The notes under the pieces are model-generated. The model was not told the origin of the DNA, ran no database searches, and was given only the letters and a program-made list of their open reading frames with translations. A program made the translations under genes and the position numbers. A stretch of 5,353 bases of DNA from Mycobacterium sp. (lineage in GTDB: Bacteria; Actinomycetota; Actinomycetes; Mycobacteriales; Mycobacteriaceae), in assembly GCA_018882545.1 (NCBI GenBank), contig VERS01000190.1, positions 1 through 5,353 of the forward strand, written 5' to 3'. This document shows, piece after piece, positions 1-5,246 of the stretch (position 1 is the stretch's first letter; each line of letters begins with the position of its first letter).

Positions 1-1410
1 GATCTGAGCGCCGTCGAGGGCGAGATTCCCGCCGACCTCGACGGTCTGTACCTGCGCAACACCGAGAACCCCTTGCATCCGGCGCTGAAGTTCTACCACC
101 CCTTCGACGGCGACGGGATGGTGCATATCGTCGGCTTCCGCGACGGTAAGGCGTTCTACCGCAACCGTTTCGTCCGCACCGAGGCCTTCGAAGCCGAGCA
201 GCAGGCCGGCGGCTCGCTGTGGCCCGGACTGGCCGAACCGCTGGAGCTGGCGAAGGCCGACCACGGCTGGGGTGCGCGGACCATGCTCAAGGACGCCTCC
301 AGCACCGATGTGGTGGTGCACCGCGGCATGGCGCTGACGAGTTTCTATCAGTGCGGCGACCTGTACCGGATCGACCCCTACACCGGCGAGACCCGGGGCA
401 AGGAAACCTGGAACGGCTCATTCCCCTTCGACTGGGGTGTCTCGGCGCACCCCAAGGTCGACGACCGCACCGGGGAGATGCTGTTCTTCAACTACCGCAA
501 ATCTGCGCCCTACCTGCACTACGGGGTGGTCGACGCCAACAACGACCTGGTGCACTACGTGGACGTACCGCTGCCCGGGCCGCGGCTACCGCACGATATG
601 GCCTTCACCCGAAACTACGCCATCCTCAACGACTTCCCGCTGTTCTGGCAGCCCGAACTGCTCGAGCGCGGCCTGCACGTTCCGCACTTCTACGCCGAGA
701 TGCCGTCACGTTTCGCGGTGATCCCCCGCCGGGGACAGCCCGAGGACATCCGGTGGTTCGAGGCGGACCCGACTTTCGTGCTGCACTTCACCAACGCCTA
801 CGAAGACGGCGACGAGATCGTGCTGGACGGCTTCTACCAGGGCGACCCCAACCCGCTGGACACCGGCGGCGACAAGTGGCAGCGCGCCTTCCGGTTCCTG
901 GCACTGGACCGTATGCAGGCCCGCCTGCACCGGTGGCGGTTCAACCTCAAGACCGGCGCCAGCACCGAGGAACAACTGAGCGAAACGATCTCCGAGTTCG
1001 GCATGATCAACGCCACCCGCGGCGGGGAACCATACCGCTACGCCTACGCGGCCACCGGAAAGCCCGGCTGGTTCCTGTTCGACGGTCTGGTCCGCCACGA
1101 CGTGTCGACCGGCAGCGAGCAGCGGGTCGGCTTCGGCGAGGGCGTGTACGGCAGCGAGACCGCGATGGCCCCCCGAGTCGGCAGCCGCAGTGAAGACGAC
1201 GGCTACCTGGTGACCCTGACCACCGATATGAACGACGACGCCTCCTACTGTCTGGTATTCGACGCCGCCCGACTCGAAGACGGACCGGTCTGCAAACTGG
1301 CTCTGCCGGAACGGATTTCCAGCGGTACCCATTCGACGTGGGTGGCCGGCTCCGAGCTCAGGCGCTGGCGGGAGGAAGACACCGCCGCGGCTGCCGTCGG
1401 GCTTTCGTGA
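1..1410 (+). CDS. Carotenoid cleavage oxygenase family protein (5' end outside window)
   Basis: Non-haem Fe(II) dioxygenase of the carotenoid oxygenase/RPE65/lignostilbene dioxygenase family, which splits a C=C bond in carotenoids, apocarotenoids or stilbene-like substrates to give two carbonyl products. The frame is open from base 1 to the TGA at 1408-1410 (469 codons in view). Family proteins are about 480-500 residues, so roughly 10-30 N-terminal residues are missing. Counting codons from base 1, the N-terminal family signature is present (G-E-I-P, then R19-NTENP, then YHPFDGDGMVH). All four iron-ligand histidines can be placed: H150 (SAHPK), H198 (PHDMAF), H262 (LHFTNAYE) and H444 (GTHSTW). 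An intact, probably active enzyme is therefore likely. The lysine seen in lignostilbene-type members (K-E-D-G-x-P-Y) is not apparent at the matching site (YQCGDLYRIDP), which argues mildly against 4-hydroxystilbene substrates. The true substrate cannot be read from sequence. A TTG at 73 is internal, because homology extends upstream of it. The stop overlaps the start of the regulator gene. Confidence 0.93.
   Translation, partial: DLSAVEGEIPADLDGLYLRNTENPLHPALKFYHPFDGDGMVHIVGFRDGKAFYRNRFVRTEAFEAEQQAGGSLWPGLAEPLELAKADHGWGARTMLKDASSTDVVVHRGMALTSFYQCGDLYRIDPYTGETRGKETWNGSFPFDWGVSAHPKVDDRTGEMLFFNYRKSAPYLHYGVVDANNDLVHYVDVPLPGPRLPHDMAFTRNYAILNDFPLFWQPELLERGLHVPHFYAEMPSRFAVIPRRGQPEDIRWFEADPTFVLHFTNAYEDGDEIVLDGFYQGDPNPLDTGGDKWQRAFRFLALDRMQARLHRWRFNLKTGASTEEQLSETISEFGMINATRGGEPYRYAYAATGKPGWFLFDGLVRHDVSTGSEQRVGFGEGVYGSETAMAPRVGSRSEDDGYLVTLTTDMNDDASYCLVFDAARLEDGPVCKLALPERISSGTHSTWVAGSELRRWREEDTAAAAVGLS
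1407..1410 (+). promoter_or_regulatory. GTGA stop/start overlap coupling oxygenase and regulator genes
   Basis: The GTG start of the regulator (1407-1409) and the TGA stop of the oxygenase (1408-1410) share bases in a 4-base overlap, the usual arrangement for translational coupling by reinitiation. The only good purine-rich Shine-Dalgarno match upstream, GGAGGAAG at 1371-1378, is 28 bases from the GTG, and no start codon in the regulator frame lies at normal spacing after it. An earlier in-frame GTG at 1338 would need a 73-base overlap and adds residues unlike a regulator N-terminus. The next ATG, at 1461, would cut into the first helix of the DNA-binding domain. Confidence 0.7.
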
Positions 1411-2342
1411 CGCTCGGCCCGACCGACCTGGGCTCCGGGGGCACCAATGCGATCGGCCGGATGCTCGGTCTGCTCGGCGACGAGTGGAGTCTGCTGATCA
1501 TCCAGCAAGCCGTCCTGGGCGCCAGCCGCTACCGGCAGTTCAGCGACCGGTTACCGATCTCCCACGCCGTGCTCACCAACAGGCTGCGGACCCTGGTCGG
1601 AGAGGGGATGCTGACCCACGTCGGCGGCGAGTACCTGCCCACCGACCGGAGCCGATCACTGTGGCCGTTACTGCTGCTGATCTGGGAGTGGGAGCGACGG
1701 TGGGTTCCCGAGCACGCCGACCGGCTGCCGGACATGCGCCACCAGCGGTGCGGGCACTCGTTCACACCGGTTCTGCGCTGCGGCTGCTGCCGGCGCGAGG
1801 CCGGGCCGGACACCGTCGCGATCACCCTCGGCCCCAGCGGTGGCTGGGACCGCTCGGCGCCGGTGTCGGCAACCCGTCGACGTTCCGAATCCGGGTCCCC
1901 GGAACGGCAGGCGGGGTTGTTCGGCGAGACCATGAGCGTGCTGGGAAACCGTTGGGCCGCAGCGTTACTGGTAGCGGTGTTCCTCGGCGGAAGCCGCTTC
2001 ACCGATCTGCAGAGCCAGCTGGGCGCCCCGCCCAGTCTGCTGGCGCAGCGGCTGCAGACCTTCTGCGAGATCGGGGTGCTGCGCTGGGACCCGCAGGCCG
2101 ACCAGGGTGAGCGCGGCGCCTACCTGCTGACCGAGAAGGGCCGGGCGTTTTTCCCAATCCTGGTGACCGCCGTGCAGTGGGCGCAGCGATGGTTTCACGC
2201 CCCGGAGGGGCCGGCCATCGTGATGCGCCACCGCGACTGCGGCCGGTCCTTCGCCGGCCGGCTGGCCTGCGACCGGTGCAGCAGCACGCTGACCGGTGCC
2301 GAGGTGGCCGTCACTTCGGCGGCAGTATCTGGAATCCCTTGA
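1407..2342 (+). CDS. Tandem HxlR-type winged-helix regulator with two Cys/His clusters
   Basis: Probable cytoplasmic transcription factor of 311 residues, about twice or more the usual HxlR length (100-150), because the whole module is duplicated. Half 1 (about 14-147) has an HxlR winged helix from D25-E-W, through the recognition region around S52-HAVLTNRLR, to the helix ending W93-EWERRW. Half 2 (about 168-311) repeats this: N181-RW, then S210-LLAQRLQ, L241-TEKG and W258-AQRW. Each half ends in the same cluster, M-R-H-x2-C-G-x-S-F-x6-C-x2-C: H112/C115/C125/C128 and H275/C278/C288/C291. All four positions are offset by exactly 163 residues, which suggests a duplicated structural metal (zinc-ribbon-like) or redox site. 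C127 is an extra cysteine in half 1 only. HxlR proteins normally bind DNA as homodimers; this one could act as a pseudo-dimer in one chain. Some family members sense aldehydes, quinones or oxidants through cysteines. Coupling to the oxygenase gene suggests it regulates that operon, but this is inference. The 3' end overlaps the lipoprotein gene tail-to-tail. Confidence 0.88.
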   Translation: MTLGPTDLGSGGTNAIGRMLGLLGDEWSLLIIQQAVLGASRYRQFSDRLPISHAVLTNRLRTLVGEGMLTHVGGEYLPTDRSRSLWPLLLLIWEWERRWVPEHADRLPDMRHQRCGHSFTPVLRCGCCRREAGPDTVAITLGPSGGWDRSAPVSATRRRSESGSPERQAGLFGETMSVLGNRWAAALLVAVFLGGSRFTDLQSQLGAPPSLLAQRLQTFCEIGVLRWDPQADQGERGAYLLTEKGRAFFPILVTAVQWAQRWFHAPEGPAIVMRHRDCGRSFAGRLACDRCSSTLTGAEVAVTSAAVSGIP

Positions 2343-2946
2343 GAATCGCCTCGGAGTCGGCGATGTAGGTCTGATCATCGGCCTTCACGGTCTGCACCGT
2401 GACCGTCGCGACGTAGTTGGCGTCCTCGCCGCGGTAGACAACTCCGAGCGAGCCGGCCTTGCGGGCCGGGACGGTCGGCAGCTTGCTACCCAGTTTGATC
2501 TCCGGAGTGGTGTAGGTCGACGACAGCGCCGGGGCGCCGCAGACCTTGGTCGGCGTGGAATTGACGTCGGTCAGGTTGAGCTTCTTGGTGAGCTGGTCGG
2601 TCTGCGCCTGCAGGATCAGCTCAGGCTTGCCCAGATCGGTCGAGGTCCTCTGCAGGGTCACAACGGCGTTGGGGACGAACCCTTCGGCGGCCAGCTTCGG
2701 GCTGCGGATCGCGAACCGGATCTGCTCGGAATCCATCTGGGTGCTGCGCTCCCAGCCCTGCGGCACCGGGATGCGCAGCTTGGGCTCCTGGTCGGTTCGG
2801 GTCGGGATGTCGGTCAGCGGAGCGGACACCGTCTGGCACTTCTCGGCGCTGGGTTTGTTGCCGGAGCACCCGGCCAGAGAAGCCACCAGCGCGACGGCCA
2901 GACCGGCTGCCACCACCACCCGAGCGGGATCGGTCACTATGTGCAT
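2311..2946 (-). CDS. LpqN/LpqT-like secreted lipoprotein
   Basis: Predicted exported lipoprotein of 211 residues. The ATG at 2946-2944 was chosen because it has a purine-rich Shine-Dalgarno sequence just upstream and gives a normal signal peptide: a short N-region with R9, a hydrophobic stretch at about V10-L24, and the lipobox L24-A-G-C27. C27 would be lipidated after signal peptidase II cleavage. A longer reading from 3021 adds 25 residues that spoil the signal peptide. The mature part has two more cysteines, C37 and C136, which could form a disulfide outside the membrane. It also has a P-x-P-x-G-W segment (60-65) followed by alternating strand-like segments, resembling mycobacterial LpqN/LpqT (Mog1-like fold) lipoproteins. 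That assignment is by general resemblance, not a search. Proteins of this group are cell-envelope factors with poorly defined roles, so I give no function. The membrane protein gene lies upstream on the same strand, 81 bases away. Confidence 0.85.
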   Translation of the reverse strand: MHIVTDPARVVVAAGLAVALVASLAGCSGNKPSAEKCQTVSAPLTDIPTRTDQEPKLRIPVPQGWERSTQMDSEQIRFAIRSPKLAAEGFVPNAVVTLQRTSTDLGKPELILQAQTDQLTKKLNLTDVNSTPTKVCGAPALSSTYTTPEIKLGSKLPTVPARKAGSLGVVYRGEDANYVATVTVQTVKADDQTYIADSEAILKGFQILPPK

Positions 2947-2949
2947 GGG

Positions 2950-2957
2950 CTTCCCTT
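2950..2957 (-). promoter_or_regulatory. Ribosome binding site of the lipoprotein gene
   Basis: On the - strand this reads AAGGGAAG, with the AAGGG core 6 bases before the ATG at 2946. It is the best Shine-Dalgarno match near this gene and decides the start codon in favour of 2946 over the longer frame that begins at 3021. Confidence 0.6.
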
Positions 2958-2963
2958 CGTGCG

Positions 2964-2990
2964 GGCCTCCCCGGCAACGCCGGGGAAGCC
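2964..2990. repeat. Strong GC-rich hairpin in the lipoprotein leader
   Basis: Inverted repeat with arms TCCCCGGC (2968-2975) and GCCGGGGA (2979-2986) around an AAC loop. The perfect 8-bp stem is extended by three more pairs (2964-2966 with 2988-2990) after one C/A mismatch. In the - strand transcript the stem would end about 7 bases before the Shine-Dalgarno sequence. No U-tract follows on either strand, so it does not look like a standard intrinsic terminator. It could be an attenuator, a processing or stability stem between the two - strand genes, or the 5'-terminal stem of a lipoprotein transcript if the candidate -10 box at 2997-3002 is used. Confidence 0.7.
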
Positions 2991-2996
2991 GCAGAA

Positions 2997-3002
2997 AGCC
3001 TA
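2997..3002 (-). promoter_or_regulatory. Candidate -10 box for the lipoprotein gene
   Basis: The - strand reads TAGGCT, matching the mycobacterial TAnnnT consensus. A start 7 bases downstream would fall at about 2990, exactly at the foot of the strong hairpin, giving a leader of about 44 bases. No convincing -35 element is visible at the right distance, as is common in mycobacterial promoters, so this is only a candidate. Confidence 0.35.
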
Positions 3003-3018
3003 CCGGCGTGCCCGCCGG
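3003..3018. repeat. Small hairpin after the membrane protein gene
   Basis: Arms CCGGC (3003-3007) and GCCGG (3014-3018) around a 6-base loop, just past the stop of the - strand membrane protein gene. The stem is only 5 bp and no U-tract follows. It could contribute to 3' end formation together with the larger hairpin, but such short GC stems are frequent by chance in this composition. Confidence 0.3.
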
Positions 3019-3025
3019 CACGGCC

Positions 3026-3040
3026 GATCAGTTACTGATC
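3026..3040. repeat. Perfect 15-base palindrome over a stop codon
   Basis: GATCAGT-T-ACTGATC is a perfect inverted repeat with 7-base arms and one central base. It covers the last three codons and the stop (3028-3030) of the - strand membrane protein gene. It is less GC-rich than the surroundings, so it stands out. A one-base loop cannot fold as it stands; allowing for that, only a short stem would form in RNA. A protein-binding operator or chance are both possible. Confidence 0.4.
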
Positions 3041-3441
3041 AAGCAGGACACCAGCGCCCACACCGAGCAGGCCAGTGCTGCGCCCGCACACACCGCGCCG
3101 AGATAGAACCCGTATCCGGCGGTGACCGACCCGACGGCGTGGGTGTGCAGATACCACCACGTCAAGCCCGCCACCAGGATCGAGACCGCCGTCGCCGCCC
3201 CGGCCGCAAGGCGCCGGGACAGACCGCGGGCCACCATCGCCCCCAGCACGATCAGCGTCGAGGACAGCAGCACGATCACCTGGCCCACCCCGAATCGGGG
3301 CGGCAGTTCGATGCTGCCCAGGGTCCCGCCGATCGCACTGGCGCGGCCGCCGGCCGATGTGGTGAGCCACGGCAGCCAGGTGCTCACCGACAGACCCGCG
3401 GCGAACAGTGCCAGCAGCCAACCCGGCCGCAGCTTCGCCAT
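3028..3441 (-). CDS. Small four-helix membrane protein, function unknown
   Basis: Protein of 137 residues that I cannot assign to a named family. It is almost entirely hydrophobic with four likely transmembrane helices: about 7-26 (ending in the aromatic T21-WLPWL), 53-71, 78-97 (ending W95-WYL) and 109-133. The segment at 27-52 between helices 1 and 2 is the longest loop and is Gly/Ser-rich. R72, R76 and R77 between helices 2 and 3 suggest that this loop is cytoplasmic, which places the 27-52 loop outside and both termini inside. C118, C125 and C133 lie in helix 4. Small proteins of this build are common and uncharacterised in mycobacteria. The ATG at 3441-3439 has no Shine-Dalgarno sequence but sits 6 bases after a TACTGT box, consistent with a leaderless transcript. 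It diverges from the potassium channel gene and lies upstream of the lipoprotein gene, with which it may be partly co-transcribed. Confidence 0.82.
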   Translation of the reverse strand: MAKLRPGWLLALFAAGLSVSTWLPWLTTSAGGRASAIGGTLGSIELPPRFGVGQVIVLLSSTLIVLGAMVARGLSRRLAAGAATAVSILVAGLTWWYLHTHAVGSVTAGYGFYLGAVCAGAALACSVWALVSCLISN

Positions 3442-3447
3442 GATGGG

Positions 3448-3453
3448 ACAGTA
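3448..3453 (-). promoter_or_regulatory. Candidate -10 box, leaderless start of the membrane protein gene
   Basis: On the - strand TACTGT (TAnnnT consensus) is followed by CCCATC and then the ATG at 3441. Transcription starting 7 bases after the box would begin on the A of the start codon. The absence of any Shine-Dalgarno sequence agrees with this. The -35 position is occupied by the CGACTC repeats rather than a TTGACA-like element. Confidence 0.5.
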
Positions 3454-3464
3454 ACGGCTCGGTC

Positions 3465-3481
3465 CGACTCCGACTCGACTC
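3465..3481. repeat. Short CGACTC direct repeats between divergent promoters
   Basis: CGACTC at 3465-3470 and 3471-3476 is followed by GACTC at 3477-3481, forming a nearly perfect tandem array. It lies in the middle of the 80-base divergent intergenic region, over the -35 zone of the leftward promoter and about 41-57 bases upstream of the presumed rightward start. It could be an operator for a shared regulator or simple slippage. The unit is short, so confidence in any function is low. Confidence 0.35.
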
Positions 3482-3508
3482 CTGACCCGACCGGGACTGT
3501 TTTCGCAG

Positions 3509-3514
3509 TAGCGT
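3509..3514 (+). promoter_or_regulatory. Candidate -10 box, leaderless start of the channel gene
   Basis: TAGCGT matches TAnnnT and is separated by 7 bases (TTTGGCC) from the ATG at 3522, so RNA synthesis could begin directly at the start codon. No Shine-Dalgarno sequence precedes this ATG. Together with the mirror-image box for the leftward gene, this supports a divergent pair of leaderless promoters. No clear -35 hexamer is seen. Confidence 0.5.
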
Positions 3515-3521
3515 TTTGGCC

Positions 3522-5246
3522 ATGCGCGACCACATCATCGTGTGCGGAGACGATGCGCTGGCGATGCGAATCATCGACGAACTCAGCGACGACGACTTAT
3601 CGGTCGTCCTGCTCAAGGCGCCCAACGCACTCGAGGCCGCCGGTATCGCCACCGCCCATGCGGTGATCGCCGCCTCCCCCGACGACGGGGTGAATCTGGA
3701 GGTGGCCCTGCTGGCCCGTCAAGCGAACCCCGGCGTACGGGTGGTGACGCGGTTGTCGAACCGGGTGCTGCACGAGGCCATGAACGACAACAACGGCCCC
3801 GGTGCGGTGCTCGACGTCGCCGATCTGGCGGCACCCTCGGTGGTGGAGGCCATGCTGGGCCGGACAGCGCACACCATCACCGCCGCCGGCGTCGACTTCG
3901 TCGTCGCCACCGACACCGCGGCACGCAACGGGACGTTGCGGGAGATCTACGGCCGGCTCGCGCCGGTTGCGGTGATCCGGGGCGACAGTGCGCCCAACCC
4001 CGGCGAGGTGATCGCCTGCCCGCATCTCGACGATCCGGTGTACCCCGGTGACTCCACCACCATCATGGGCCGCGCCGAGGAACTCACCGCGCAGGGTCTG
4101 AAGATCGGCACGGACTCGATCGGACTCGATCATCGCTCTCCCCCGGTCCGCGCCTTCGACAGGGCACGGGCATTCCACGACGACGTCAACCCGATGTTCT
4201 ACCGCGCGATGGCCGTGGCGGTCGCGGTGCTGGTGGGGTCAACGCTGATGTTGCGGTTCGGGTTTCAGCCCAGCATGGGGTGGGTAGACGCATTGTCGTT
4301 CGCCACCGAGACGATGACCACGGTCGGATACGGCGACTTCAATCTGCTCGGTCAACCGCTGTGGCTGCGACTGTTCGGCGTGGCGCTGATGCTCAGCGGT
4401 ATCGCGTTGATCTCGCTCAATGTCGCGTTCGTCGCTGACGTCCTGGTGTCGCGGCGGGTCGCGCTGGCCGCCGACCGCCAGCGGGTAAGCCACCTCAGCG
4501 GGCACTTCGTGGTCGTCGGACTGGGCTCATTCGGCGTCCGGGTGGCCAGTTTGCTCAAGGACTCCGGACACGCGGTGACCGTGGTCGAGCGCAACGAGAA
4601 CAACCGCTACCTGTCGGTCTCCGAAGAATTGAACATCCCCGTGATCGTCGGTGATGCGACACTGCCCACCACACTTGCCGCGGCGCGGGCCGACCGGGCC
4701 CGCGCGGTCGCCGTGCTGACCGAGGACGACATGGTCAATATCGAGACCGGCCTGATCCTGCGGCAGCTGACCGGCTCGTCGCCGAACTCCCGGACTCCGA
4801 TCGTGCTGCGGATCTATGACAAGGCCCTCGGCGCCGCAGTGGGTCACCGGCTGGACTTTCGGCATGTGCGTTCCACCGTGGACCTGGCCACCCCCTGGTT
4901 CGTCGGTGCCGCCATGGGCCTCGATGTGTTGGGCACGTTCTCGGTCGGGCAACGCTCGTTCATGGTCGGTGGCGTGGTGGTGCAGGCCGGCAGCAGACTC
5001 GACGGGACGCAAATCCAGCAGTTGTCGACCCTGACCCGGGTGATCGCGGTCGAACGTGACGGCAACCCCGCCGGGCTGTACCCGAAGCGGCAGACCATCC
5101 TGCGGGCCGGTGACAACGTCTACCTGGTTGGCCCGTACCACGAACTACTCCGCACCCTGCGGAAGGGGCAGAGCGGTCACCCCCGGAAGGTGGGGCCGTC
5201 CCTGACCATCGCCGAGGGCCTGGGTCTCAGCGACGGTCGCCGGTGA
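3522..5246 (+). CDS. Two-TM potassium channel with RCK domains on both sides of the pore
   Basis: Predicted inner-membrane K+ channel of 574 residues, gated by cytoplasmic RCK/TrkA domains. Domain order: RCK-N1 (about 3-112), RCK-C1-like (about 124-190), TM1 (about 226-248), pore helix (W254-T266), selectivity filter T267-VGYG-D272, TM2 (about 280-309), RCK-N2 (about 327-445) and RCK-C2 (about 473-545). The T-V-G-Y-G-D filter is the classic potassium signature. RCK-N2 has an intact Rossmann motif (G333-L-G335-S-F-G338) and an acidic E356 at the end of the second strand, typical of NAD(H) binding. In RCK-N1 the same place reads C8-G-D-D-A-L-A and the second strand ends in K32, so nucleotide binding there is probably lost or changed. 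Channels work as tetramers, so two RCKs per chain would supply the eight of a gating ring. The ATG at 3522 is preferred to a TTG two codons upstream because it fits a leaderless start. The end overlaps the convergent gene on the other strand. Ligand and direction of control are not deducible from sequence. Confidence 0.93.
   Translation: MRDHIIVCGDDALAMRIIDELSDDDLSVVLLKAPNALEAAGIATAHAVIAASPDDGVNLEVALLARQANPGVRVVTRLSNRVLHEAMNDNNGPGAVLDVADLAAPSVVEAMLGRTAHTITAAGVDFVVATDTAARNGTLREIYGRLAPVAVIRGDSAPNPGEVIACPHLDDPVYPGDSTTIMGRAEELTAQGLKIGTDSIGLDHRSPPVRAFDRARAFHDDVNPMFYRAMAVAVAVLVGSTLMLRFGFQPSMGWVDALSFATETMTTVGYGDFNLLGQPLWLRLFGVALMLSGIALISLNVAFVADVLVSRRVALAADRQRVSHLSGHFVVVGLGSFGVRVASLLKDSGHAVTVVERNENNRYLSVSEELNIPVIVGDATLPTTLAAARADRARAVAVLTEDDMVNIETGLILRQLTGSSPNSRTPIVLRIYDKALGAAVGHRLDFRHVRSTVDLATPWFVGAAMGLDVLGTFSVGQRSFMVGGVVVQAGSRLDGTQIQQLSTLTRVIAVERDGNPAGLYPKRQTILRAGDNVYLVGPYHELLRTLRKGQSGHPRKVGPSLTIAEGLGLSDGRR

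Noticed and set aside
706..1332. - strand open frame of 208 codons inside the oxygenase gene
   Set aside because: Antisense shadow typical of GC-rich codon bias. The + strand frame carries the iron-ligand histidines and family motifs.
1338..1406. Upstream GTG at 1338 as the start of the regulator
   Set aside because: It would give a 73-base overlap, has no ribosome binding site and would add an Arg-rich stretch that is simply the oxygenase C-terminus read in another frame. The 4-base overlap start at 1407 is more natural.
2964..2990. Hairpin as a standard rho-independent terminator
   Set aside because: The stem is strong, but there is no run of T after it on either strand.
2947..3021. Longer N-terminus for the lipoprotein starting at 3021
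   Set aside because: It would place 25 polar and basic residues before the signal peptide. The ATG at 2946 has a Shine-Dalgarno sequence and yields a normal lipoprotein signal.
3032..3652. - strand open frame of 206 codons across the divergent spacer
   Set aside because: It runs through both candidate promoters and the channel start, is out of frame with the real membrane protein, and its product is Arg/Gly-rich without recognisable features.
2296..3666. Long + strand open frame of 456 codons
   Set aside because: It lies antisense to the lipoprotein and membrane protein genes, which have clear signal peptide, lipobox and helices. Its translation is low-complexity Arg/Gly/His-rich, and it would overlap three other genes.
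4527..5141. - strand open frame of 204 codons inside the channel gene
   Set aside because: Antisense to the well-supported second RCK domain. Its product is His/Gly/Gln-rich with no family resemblance.
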